A stretch of DNA of 64,000 nucleotides from Bacillota bacterium. Lineage in GTDB: Bacteria; Bacillota; DSM-12270; Thermacetogeniales; Thermacetogeniaceae. The position numbers and the translations under genes are program-made. The stretch covers positions 1 to 64,000 of the forward strand of contig JARYLU010000009.1 of the NCBI GenBank assembly GCA_029907475.1, written 5' to 3'. A model generated the notes under the pieces. That model did not search any database, had not been told where the DNA came from, and was given only the letters and a program-made list of their open reading frames with translations. Shown piece after piece: positions 51,311 through 59,374 of the stretch (positions are counted from its first letter, which is position 1; each line of letters opens with the position of its first letter).

Positions 51311-52807
51311 TTAATTTTTAGTTATTTTGACAATCTTTACTATTTCATACCAGTCGATTTGGTACCCCAGCTTCTCAAAATCCCTGATCTTGACATAGGT
51401 GCGGCCGTTGATAATGGTTCCGGTCATGTCGATCGTTTCGCCGTTTCTTTCGATGTAGGCCCGGCGTGTCCTGGCATTCCAACCGACATTTTCGTTGAAA
51501 GTCTCGGCGATCAGGCGCAGCGGTAAATAAGTGCGGCCGTCGATGATCTTGACGTCAACGGTGCCTCTACTGGTTTTCATCCCCTGAGAAATGGTGTAAA
51601 AACCATCCTCAACCCCTATCACCATCACCTTCGGCATCCTTGCCTGCAATTCGGTCAGTGTAAGTACCCCAGCGGTAGGGGTGGCTACGCCGAAGGTTTC
51701 AATGACACGGGTTGTATTCCTGACACTGGCCGTGAAGCCAAAGGTTTCCTCCGGATCCCCGGGGTCTTTCACCTTGATGGCCATATCTACCGTAGAGCCG
51801 TACGTTTTCGCGTTGAGTTTTTCTAACGTAGCCGTGAGCTTTGAACCTGCGAATAGTTCGGTGAGCCCTTTCTCAACTTCGCTTTTTGCTTTTTCAAACT
51901 GTGACAGGTATTGATCCCGGTCGGCGTTGGCGCTTGCTACCATGATGTCAATACTGAGGAGATAGTCGGATTTCTTCGCGGGATCCAGCCCCAGAATTGC
52001 CATTTCTTCATTGTCCAGACCGTTGATGAATATCTTTGCAAAGGCGCCTAATTTATCAATATTGTTGATCGAGTAGGAAACGAATGAGTCAAGAGTTTTC
52101 ACAAAACCGGCGGTATCCAATGAAATAACGTATTTGTTGCCTTCCTGTTTAACGATTCCGGGTTCGTATTGATCATACGCCTGGATTAACCCATCAAGCA
52201 ACTTCTGGTAAAGGGTCTGCTGTTTTTGCATGTTAGCATAAATGTTGGTATAACCGAACATAAACGGTGGTAGCTGGTTGGTAGAGTCGGAGTTCTTCAT
52301 GTTCTCCGTCATGATCTCGTACAGTTCCTTTAAATCAATTCTCAGGTATTCCGCACCGCCGAACAACTGATCTAATTGTTTGTTTAGTTCAGGATTATTA
52401 AAAGACTTTAAGTAACGAACAAGTTCGTCTACTTTAATATAAATTGATTCACCTTTACCGGTGATCGAGAGGATCTCCTTTTGATTCCCGGTGGTTTTAT
52501 CCTTTAAATAAAACTTTTCCTCGAAAATTTGCTGATTTACGTCAACTTTTGCAGTGTAACTCAGACTTGTATTTTTCAAGATGCCCTGTAACAGGACAAT
52601 GGTTGCCGCATCTTCAGCTTTGGTGAGTTCTCCCGGTATTTGTTCGAGATTAAATGTGATTTCACCTGTACTTTCATATAATTTGAGATTACTGATTTCC
52701 TTCTGGAGATTGTAATATCCTATCTCCGCCCTGCTGCATCCCGTCAAAAGGCTCACTAAAAAAACAGCCGCACACAACAAGGTCAACCACTTCTTTGGAT
52801 TCATCAT
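51311..52807 (-). CDS. Lipoprotein with copper-amine-oxidase-N (stalk) domain
   Basis: About 498 residues. A lipobox (SLLTGCSRA) follows the signal helix, so the protein is membrane-anchored outside. The central 350 residues are alpha/beta with an early coil and no family I can name; it contains two statements of the type VDMAIKVKDPGDPEETFGFT. The C-terminal domain, IIDGRTYLPLRLIAETFNEN and IINGRTYVKIRDFEKLGY, is the Cu_amine_oxidN1 fold found in many Clostridia surface proteins, where it probably binds wall polymer rather than copper. Two ATGs follow AAAGGAGGG. Confidence 0.82.
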   Translation of the reverse strand: MMNPKKWLTLLCAAVFLVSLLTGCSRAEIGYYNLQKEISNLKLYESTGEITFNLEQIPGELTKAEDAATIVLLQGILKNTSLSYTAKVDVNQQIFEEKFYLKDKTTGNQKEILSITGKGESIYIKVDELVRYLKSFNNPELNKQLDQLFGGAEYLRIDLKELYEIMTENMKNSDSTNQLPPFMFGYTNIYANMQKQQTLYQKLLDGLIQAYDQYEPGIVKQEGNKYVISLDTAGFVKTLDSFVSYSINNIDKLGAFAKIFINGLDNEEMAILGLDPAKKSDYLLSIDIMVASANADRDQYLSQFEKAKSEVEKGLTELFAGSKLTATLEKLNAKTYGSTVDMAIKVKDPGDPEETFGFTASVRNTTRVIETFGVATPTAGVLTLTELQARMPKVMVIGVEDGFYTISQGMKTSRGTVDVKIIDGRTYLPLRLIAETFNENVGWNARTRRAYIERNGETIDMTGTIINGRTYVKIRDFEKLGYQIDWYEIVKIVKITKN

Positions 52808-52981
52808 GACCCTCCTTTGCATCTTTTACACACCAGCATTTGTCACCAAAACCAACCTGCCTTATCCGGTCCTGTCTTTCCCACAATATATTGGCCCTTT
52901 AAATAAAAATTCCTTCTATTAACAATAATTTTCTGGGGAAAAATTCGTATCTTTCCCCACAGCCAGGAGGACGCGGCAGGG

Positions 52982-53122
52982 CTATGCAGGGCTGTTCCTG
53001 TTTCCCAGAGGTTTGCCGTATCTCCCTTCGTTCTGCGGCAATGGGTTACTTGAAACCTTGTCTATGGCTTTGAGCACTTGCAACCGCTGGCTGTGGTCAA
53101 GACGCTTCAAGTCTTCCACTAC
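52982..53122 (-). pseudogene. RelE-family toxin fragment
   Basis: The frame reads VVEDLKRLDHSQRLQVLKAI followed by DKVSSNPLPQNEGRYGKPLG, the N-terminal half of a RelE-type mRNA interferase (LDK..Q..I.KAIDK....P....GYGKPL). The catalytic C-terminal part is missing and the frame stops after NSPA. No antitoxin is attached. It lies next to an intact RelE/ParE pair of a different subfamily. Confidence 0.65.
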
Positions 53123-53189
53123 ACCTCCTGATTTTGTGCATAAAGAATCGCCAGCCCTCAAGCTGACGATATAAGAGTAACGCTGTATT

Positions 53190-53522
53190 CTATTTTTCTT
53201 CATCCTCCGGCAAATCACCGAACAGGATACGCGTATAATCCCGCCTGCCGTATAAGATGCTCGACACGAAAACAATTCCATCTTCGTACCTGTAAAATAT
53301 CAGGTAATTGACACAGACAAGGAAACGATAGTCTGTCTGAATATCCATAACGGAAGATAGCGGTGCACCAATTTCAGGATGCTCCGACAGCCCGCGTATT
53401 TTTTTTGTGATTTTAGAAACCAGATTTACAGCCGCCTGCGGATTACAAAGTTCCTGAGAAATGTAGCCTTTAATTTCTGCCAAATCATTTTTGGCTTCAG
53501 GCGAAATTTTTAGCTTATACAT
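53190..53522 (-). CDS. RelE/ParE family toxin
   Basis: A 110-residue toxin with YKLKISPEAKNDLAEIKGYI, IRGLSEHPEIGAPLSSV and a C-terminal RRDYTRIL segment, typical of RelE/ParE folds that act on ribosome-bound mRNA or on gyrase. ATG 53522 lies inside the last codons of the antitoxin gene (8-base overlap), so synthesis is coupled. Confidence 0.88.
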   Translation of the reverse strand: MYKLKISPEAKNDLAEIKGYISQELCNPQAAVNLVSKITKKIRGLSEHPEIGAPLSSVMDIQTDYRFLVCVNYLIFYRYEDGIVFVSSILYGRRDYTRILFGDLPEDEEK

Positions 53523-53769
53523 TCTCAATCCCCAGTTCTGCTTCCACTTCCTCGATAGTCATCCATCCTTTTTCTTTTCCAGCCTGCTCTCCCTGGGCAA
53601 GCTGTGACATCAGCTTCAGCGAAGCCTTTAATTTTTCATATTCGTTAATATCGACAATGACAAATTTCCCTCTGCCATTTTTGGTTAAAAACACTGGCTC
53701 GCCTATGGCAATATCTCGCAGGACTTCATTGTAATTCCTTAAATCGGAGATGGGTTTGATATTTGGCAT
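53515..53769 (-). CDS. Phd/YefM family antitoxin
   Basis: An 84-residue antitoxin; PISDLRNYNEVLRDIAIGEP with VFLTKNGRGKFVIVDINEY is the Phd/YefM DNA-binding half, and the acidic tail (TIEEVEAELGIE) is the toxin-binding part. It should neutralise the RelE-like protein and repress the operon. First gene of the pair. Confidence 0.92.
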   Translation of the reverse strand: MPNIKPISDLRNYNEVLRDIAIGEPVFLTKNGRGKFVIVDINEYEKLKASLKLMSQLAQGEQAGKEKGWMTIEEVEAELGIENV

Positions 53770-53924
53770 AGATAACAGCTCCTTTCATTGCTGTTATTAT
53801 TATACCCTTATTATTCGTAAAATACAACAGCAAAATAAGCAGCAAAAAATACAGCACAATAAAAAAACAAATACCCTAAATCTCGCGATCAACAACCTAA
53901 TGCACTCAAAAATAATTCTGGTAT

Positions 53925-54089
53925 CTATAACACCGGTTTCCGCATAGGCAATGTAGCCGCGAAAACAGTAGGTTGCTTCAAACATGCAGTCAAAATCCAA
54001 AGCAGAATACTGCTAACCCCAATGATTACAACCAAAGCGATACCAATAAACAACTTGTTTTGCTTCAAAACCCCACTTAACTTTATCAT
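53925..54089 (-). CDS. Single-span membrane microprotein
   Basis: 54 residues: MIKLSGVLKQNK, one long hydrophobic helix (FIGIALVVIIGVSSILLWIL) and a short basic tail. The ATG follows the stop of the M14 peptidase gene by one base, inside the context GGCGGATTGAG, suggesting coupling. No family recognised; the position argues for a helper of the upstream secreted proteins. Confidence 0.45.
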   Translation of the reverse strand: MIKLSGVLKQNKLFIGIALVVIIGVSSILLWILTACLKQPTVFAATLPMRKPVL

Positions 54090-54090
54090 C

Positions 54091-55017
54091 TCAATCCGCC
54101 TTTCTAGATTGTTGCACGATCTCTTTAAGCGCTTCCGCCGTCTTCTCCGCATAGCCGAATTTATTAAACTCGGAATGGGCATAGTCATATTTCTGGTCAC
54201 TTTTTCCCTCATAAGGTCCTTGACCCGTAAAAGGGTTTGGGTACTCCACCAAAACGGATTTGGCGTACTGGGCAGCCCAACCGGCAAAAAAGCCGTCATA
54301 AAACGTCTTTTCCTTGTCTTCATAAGTCAGGCCCAGGTGCTTGCAAAAAATTTCGGCGATTCCGGGGTCGCCGGAAGCACTGTTCACCCAGCCGTGAAAG
54401 TCAACAATAATATCCGGTCTTTCCTTGAGAACCAAATCCCTCAGGGCGGCGGCCTCCGGTGAAGTAAACGGCTGCTCACCGGTCTTGTTGCGCGTGTTGG
54501 TTCTGACCCGGAAGTTGTAGGCAAAATCCATATTAATGTCAATCCCCAGGGAGATCTGGCAGCGTCCGGGGCCGTTGCAGGTCCACCCCCGGGCCAGCCC
54601 GTCGGGATTGGCACAGGGGACGATCATGACCTCGTAAGCACCCAGGGCAGCAGTATCTTCTTTTAGGGAAGCAATCACCCCGTTGGCCGTATCGACCAGA
54701 GCCTGCCCGTCCCGGTAAAAGGTATCTTCAAAACCATGCATGGCAAAGACACAAAGAATTTTTTTCGTAGGCGCAGGGTTGCTTATTTTATAGACTTTCA
54801 GAGGCGTGTTTAATCCGCTGTAGCCATAGATTTCTTCGGAACAAACCTGTTGCGGCGACGTTTCCTGTTGGCCTGGTTCCGCTTCCGTCTGTGTTTCTTG
54901 GCGCTGCGCTTTTTCAGGATGTTCCGGTAAAACTGGCCCCCATCCCCTGAAGTGAGCCAAAGTCACCGCTAAACATACGATAAAGAATAAAAGCAAGAAT
55001 GCTGTTCCTTTTCTCAT
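54091..55017 (-). CDS. M14-family zinc carboxypeptidase, exported
   Basis: A 308-residue protein with an N-terminal export helix (FLLLFFIVCLAVTLAHF) and an M14 domain. Zinc ligands are H and E in AMHGFEDTFYRDG and the later His in IIVDFHGWVN; the substrate-binding Asn-Arg pair position is GIDINMDFAY. VPCANPDGLARGW is a further M14 block. It may trim wall peptides or extracellular peptides. It lies in a cluster with two lipoproteins and a microprotein in one direction. Confidence 0.85.
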   Translation of the reverse strand: MRKGTAFLLLFFIVCLAVTLAHFRGWGPVLPEHPEKAQRQETQTEAEPGQQETSPQQVCSEEIYGYSGLNTPLKVYKISNPAPTKKILCVFAMHGFEDTFYRDGQALVDTANGVIASLKEDTAALGAYEVMIVPCANPDGLARGWTCNGPGRCQISLGIDINMDFAYNFRVRTNTRNKTGEQPFTSPEAAALRDLVLKERPDIIVDFHGWVNSASGDPGIAEIFCKHLGLTYEDKEKTFYDGFFAGWAAQYAKSVLVEYPNPFTGQGPYEGKSDQKYDYAHSEFNKFGYAEKTAEALKEIVQQSRKAD

Positions 55018-55105
55018 CGGTTTCGCCTTTCAAACCATTAGATTATTCATCAGGATGATGTGCCACTTCTTTCTTCATCTTTCAATTCGCCTCAGATAAT
55101 TTCAT

Positions 55106-56560
55106 CTAATTAACCCATTTGCTGTCGCATTTGCTGTCACAGGACAGGTACGTAAAATAGATGTCCCCCAGCGGATTATTGACGGTAAATTCTATCGTCC
55201 ATTCACAGGCTAAATCCAATTTGGAGCCTGGGTCGTTAAATACCAAACGGTCCCGGACTTGCCAAAAGTTCAGACCTTTGTTTTCTTCTTTTTTCATTTC
55301 CTCCCATACGACCCTGGCATTTTTCGATTGATACTCATCATCTTCAGAGCCGCCGTCCAGCTCATTAAAATAGTATCCTTTGATCTTTACTTTCCATTTA
55401 TCTTGGCCTTCTTTGGTCTTTCCCTTTTCAAGATTCGTCAATTCATAAAGCAAACTGCCGTGGAAACTAAAACCACCTGAAGATGTATACTTTCCATCTT
55501 TATAGATGAGTCCGATTGTTGGTTTAGGTGTACAGCTTATATTCCCGAAGTATTTGCTTACATACTTATCAAATTCCTCTTTGGTCATGAACCCGTCCGC
55601 CCATTGATCGGGTGTATTAGCTATGATAAAATCAGAAAGGTCCCCCCACTCCGGAGTCCCGCCCAGGGGAAAGACAGGCAGAAGTCGAAGTTCCATGCTG
55701 TTCTTGGAAAAATAGTCATGGATAAAAATCTTGGTCGCTGCCGTAATATCCGTCTCCCCATTTAAAATTTGGTGGGTATAAAAATCATGCTGATATTCAT
55801 ATTTCCAATCATTAAACGAAAGTTTTGCTTCTTCGGAAGGCTGCAAGTTCCAGTCAACCGGCAGGGCAGCAGCATTTTTCACTCGTATGCCGCCCCACTT
55901 AGCGCCTTTTCTCACAAAGATAATATCTTCAGGAACGTTTAAGACATCCATAAAGGCCGTATCCCAGACCGGATCGACAAGCGGTTTTCCCTCCCTGGTC
56001 ACATAACCGAACTTCCCGTTTTTCTCAACCTTGATGAAAGGCTCCACTTCTTCGTAATAGGTTAAATGAATAAAATCGAATTGCGGCTGAATGACGATTT
56101 TCCCGTTTTGATCGATAGCACCCCACAAGCCGTTGGATTTGACCCGCACCAGGCCATTGACTTTGTAGCCGTCCGGCATCTCGGGGTTTAAGATTTCATC
56201 ATAGGTCTGCTCAAGGACGATTTGGCCCGATCTGTCATAAAGCCTCCATTTGCCGTCTTTTTGAGCAAAGATAAGATTCAGCATGAGGTCGTAATTTGCA
56301 AAGCCGGATAGGATGGTTTCTCTTTTATCATTTAACAGGTCCTTTTGGCCGTCGGCTCTGTAACGGACAAGATAATTGACGTCTTTTTCTCCGGCGTCAC
56401 CCAGCCAATACCTAGCCGTTATCTTCTCTTCTTTAAGGTTATTTTGCATAACTTTTTTATCTTGCTGCGCTCCGTTCCGGCCAGACTCGGCACTGCAACC
56501 CAACAGTACAAAGCTAAGAATAAAGAATAGGGCAATCCGTACTTTAAACCGTTTATACAT
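55106..56560 (-). CDS. WG-repeat lipoprotein
   Basis: About 484 residues. A signal helix with lipobox (SFVLLGCSAES) is followed by a run of WG-type beta repeats, e.g. KDGKWRLYDRSGQIVLEQTY, SNGLWGAIDQNGKIVIQPQF, KNGKFGYVTREGKPLVDPVW and KGAKWGGIRV. The C-terminal 250 residues are a separate domain without known family, ending in KLDLACEWTIEFTVNNP. Start ATG 56560 after GGAGGATAATTTT. Probably an exported binding protein; it precedes the M14 peptidase. Confidence 0.8.
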   Translation of the reverse strand: MYKRFKVRIALFFILSFVLLGCSAESGRNGAQQDKKVMQNNLKEEKITARYWLGDAGEKDVNYLVRYRADGQKDLLNDKRETILSGFANYDLMLNLIFAQKDGKWRLYDRSGQIVLEQTYDEILNPEMPDGYKVNGLVRVKSNGLWGAIDQNGKIVIQPQFDFIHLTYYEEVEPFIKVEKNGKFGYVTREGKPLVDPVWDTAFMDVLNVPEDIIFVRKGAKWGGIRVKNAAALPVDWNLQPSEEAKLSFNDWKYEYQHDFYTHQILNGETDITAATKIFIHDYFSKNSMELRLLPVFPLGGTPEWGDLSDFIIANTPDQWADGFMTKEEFDKYVSKYFGNISCTPKPTIGLIYKDGKYTSSGGFSFHGSLLYELTNLEKGKTKEGQDKWKVKIKGYYFNELDGGSEDDEYQSKNARVVWEEMKKEENKGLNFWQVRDRLVFNDPGSKLDLACEWTIEFTVNNPLGDIYFTYLSCDSKCDSKWVN

Positions 56561-56643
56561 AAAATTATCCTCCAACTCTTCCCGCCTACCCCGTAGTTCA
56601 ACGCCGTCTTGGCGCTACCTGACCGGACAGGCTTGAGAATTTT

Positions 56644-56811
56644 TTAGGCCTCGACGGCAAGAATATCTACCTTTTGTTCCTCTATAGTTTTAGGGCTTAA
56701 AGTTGCTTCTTGCTCGCTTTTCTTAACCCCTTCGTTTGATGTGGACTTCGGACTGAAGCATCCTACGATAAGCAAGCTTAAAAAAAACAAAATCACAATA
56801 AAACTTTGCAA
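56644..56811 (-). CDS. Small lipoprotein
   Basis: A 55-residue protein with signal helix and lipobox (FIVILFFLSLLIVGCFSPKS) and a short hydrophilic tail rich in Glu/Lys. The only start in the frame is TTG 56811, without a good ribosome site; an out-of-frame ATG upstream (ATGTGTTGT) follows AGGAGG at distance, so a lost base is possible. It is the first gene of the lipoprotein/WG/M14 cluster. Confidence 0.4.
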   Translation of the reverse strand: MQSFIVILFFLSLLIVGCFSPKSTSNEGVKKSEQEATLSPKTIEEQKVDILAVEA

Positions 56812-57057
56812 GCATTATTACAACACATAGACGCCGTCTCACTCCTCACTGCCTCCTATAATTCTCTTATACGGGAATACTGTTTTATTTGTTCTTTTTA
56901 GTTTCTTATAGAGGGATTTGGCATATGTAATAAATTTCCTGCAAATAACAACAATTTATTACTATTCTCCAGTTGAGAGATAGATAACCCCTAAATTCCC
57001 TAACCGCTTTTTTCCAACGTAATACCGCGCTTTCCGAGGTATACCTCCGGAGCTGCT

Positions 57058-58169
57058 TCATGGAAAGTGTTTCTCTGCCAGAGCCAGGTGTTCTTCCAGG
57101 AGCCTCTGGCTGTAGCCGGTAACCCGTACCATCGCCGAGAGGGGCAACTTGTAGTAGCACATGAGCAGCACCCGGTCGAAGATCCTAAGGTAGTTGTCCA
57201 CCGCCTCCGGAGTGTGGTAGATGCGCCTGGCAATCTCCTGGGTGGTCAACCCTTGAAGGGCCAACTCCACCACGATGGTCTTGTGAGTCAGGGTGCGGCC
57301 CATGTCCAGTACTGTACCCGCCGTTGGATAGATGCGCCAAAGCGCTCCTGGTAGGCTTCTAAAAGCTCCCGGATGAGTGTTGGTGAAAGCCCCAGAATCC
57401 ACTCCAGGTCCAGGTTGGTAAGCACTCCGTCCTGTCTCCAGGCCTCGGTGGTGAGCCTTTCGATCTGGCGGATTTTGAGCCGCTTCAGGTCGTTCCTGCT
57501 GGCCAGTGGAAAGTTCATCTCCTCCGGGGTTAGCAGGGTCAGGACCACCGGGACAAAGAGCCGGGGACGCTCGTGCCTGCTTTTCCGTGTGCCCAGGGCG
57601 AGCCAGACCAGCTGGCCGGGCTTGAGTTCTTCCAGGCGCGGGCAGCAGCGGGCGTAGATCTGGGCGGCCAGTTCGACCATCCCCTGGGCCTGGGCAGGCC
57701 TTAAACCCCACTCCTGCACCAGCGTCTCTACCACCGGCTTGAGGACCCCGGCCGGGATCTCCCCGGTGACGAAATTCCGGGAGGCCGTCTCCAACCGGTT
57801 GGCGTCAAGGGGGTCCTCCGGCAGGTAGTCCTCCCCGCGGCCCGGTTTCAGACAAAGCTCCGTCTGGTGCAGGATCCGCCAGAGGTCTTCCAGGCTGGCC
57901 TCCGGGTGAACCTGTTTCAGGCTCTGGTACTGCAGCATCTCCAGTTCCCGCTGCACAGCCCTGGGGGTCACGCCCCGGGAAAGCTGCCGGAGGGCCTCCG
58001 GGGCAAGGAGTGGCAGTACGAGGGGCTGGCCGTCCCGCTCCAGGAGAAGCTCTCCGGGCCGCAAGCGCCGGGCACCCTGGCTTTTCTCCCAACCCCTCAA
58101 GGCCTGGTTGGTGAGGCTGGCCGTTTTCTCGGCCACGGTGGAGGCCGGGGCCAGCTCAAACCTGGTCAA
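57058..58169 (-). pseudogene. DUF1670 protein, frameshifted
   Basis: The first frame (to 57288) has GWEKSQGARRLRPGELLLER and the central helices of DUF1670; near 57300 the match jumps one frame to PTAGTVLDMGRTLTHKTIVV and RIYHTPEAVDNYLRIFDRVL through the stop at 57058. The second half contains a helix-turn-helix-like GLTTQEIARRIYHTPEAV. DUF1670 genes are frequent and often multicopy in Clostridia and Chloroflexi, which hints at mobility, but their role is unknown. A single indel breaks this one. Confidence 0.75.
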
Positions 58170-58183
58170 ATGTTTTCTTTATT

Positions 58184-58582
58184 GCAGATAGCCTTTTTCC
58201 AGAGAGCATAATTAAGAAATATCACCTTTTCTTCCTGCTGGATATCAAGTCTCACCTCGAAACTCTGGAAAAGCTCAGGAAAGTCGATGCAGAGTTATTC
58301 GTTCCTAGCCACGGAGAGCCAATTTCTAAGTTAGATTCCCTGATTAATACCAATAAGAGCAAAATTGAGGAAATTCTCTCCAGAGTTTTTGATTCCTGTA
58401 TGAAAGCAGTTACGACAGAAGAAGTCTTACAGCAAATATGTGACATATACCGGGTATCCCTTGATCCAACGCAGTATGTCCTCTTATCTAATACAATTCG
58501 TTCATACCTTACCTATCTCTATGAGGAAAACTTGTTAGAGTGCTTATTTGAACATGGTAAATTGATTTGGAAAAGGAAGTAG
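58184..58582 (+). pseudogene. Metallo-beta-lactamase-fold hydrolase, 5'-truncated
   Basis: The frame opens at ADSLFPESIIKKYHLFFLLD and includes ELFVPSHGEPIS, the late zinc-ligand His of MBL proteins, then a helical C-terminal domain to KLIWKRK. The N-terminal half with the HxHxDH motif is absent: the sequence changes abruptly at 58170-58184, where the GC-rich DUF1670 gene begins on the other strand. It looks cut by insertion of that DNA. Confidence 0.75.
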
Positions 58583-58619
58583 GGCGCGACACATATCCAA
58601 AACTCAAAAGTTCGATAAA

Positions 58620-58961
58620 TTAAAGCTTGTTCGCAAAAATGTAAATTTCGATTATGCATGGTATTAAAACAATTACTGGTGCTAAAGCAAGGACTTTAAA
58701 GAAAAACGATTTTCCATTGACATTAATGAAGAAGGTCAGTATTCCGATACAGATAAGGATGATGGACCAAAATATCAATCTTTTGCCGCCGTACTTATTA
58801 ATCTTGTACCAATTTTCTTCGGATTCATAAGCTTTTTTTATTCTTATACCATACAAAGAATTCATTTTCACAGAATTCTGAACCAAGGGGATGCTAATGG
58901 CTATAATAAGCATAGCGGCAATTATATGTAGAACACCAATTGCAATAGTTCCTTCATTCAT
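58620..58961 (-). CDS. SdpI family membrane protein
   Basis: A 113-residue protein with three hydrophobic helices. The region IPLVQNSVKMNSLYGIRIKK and AYESEENWYKINKYGGKRL is the SdpI/YfhL pattern (PNxxYGxRTxxT..s...W...N). SdpI gives immunity to the killing factor SDP in Bacillus; homologues elsewhere have unknown roles. ATG start after GAGGTTATTAT. AT-rich like its surroundings. Confidence 0.8.
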   Translation of the reverse strand: MNEGTIAIGVLHIIAAMLIIAISIPLVQNSVKMNSLYGIRIKKAYESEENWYKINKYGGKRLIFWSIILICIGILTFFINVNGKSFFFKVLALAPVIVLIPCIIEIYIFANKL

Positions 58962-59374
58962 ATAATAACCTCCTCGTACCCTGAACTTATATCGAGAATC
59001 GACCCTCCCTACCGCCCCTTGCGGGAATGCTTTTTTTTGTTAAGCAAAAAAGCGCATGGGAAGCCAACAGGTCTTTTCCAATTCCACCGTCTGTGCCACG
59101 AGGACGGTTCCCGTGACCAGGCAATAACACAATAACGATAAAAGGATTGTCCGGACATTTATACATTAATAGAGGGGCAGGCATACGAAACGTCCCCTGG
59201 AAAACAAGCTCAGGTGGACTGGTGCAAGGTAGGAGCAAATCTCTTGGGGAACGCCTAAAAGATAGCGGAAGGTTCACGATAAAAAACATTTAAAGCTCGG
59301 ATCCCACAGAGAGTAGTGACCTGGGAGGAACTGCTTGACAGGTTCGAGGTGAAGCTGTGGGTGTATCCAGGCCG
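58962..59374. other. Gene-free stretch
   Basis: No supported gene. An A/T homopolymer stretch and small inverted sequences occur near 59020-59060; a short plus-strand fragment near 59320 (TWEELLDRFEVKLW) is too short to assign. It marks the change from AT-rich accessory DNA to GC-rich genes. Confidence 0.4.

Noticed and set aside
56906-57160. Minus-strand frame after the DUF1670 gene
   Set aside because: It mostly overlaps the true DUF1670 C-terminus in another frame and has no ribosome site.
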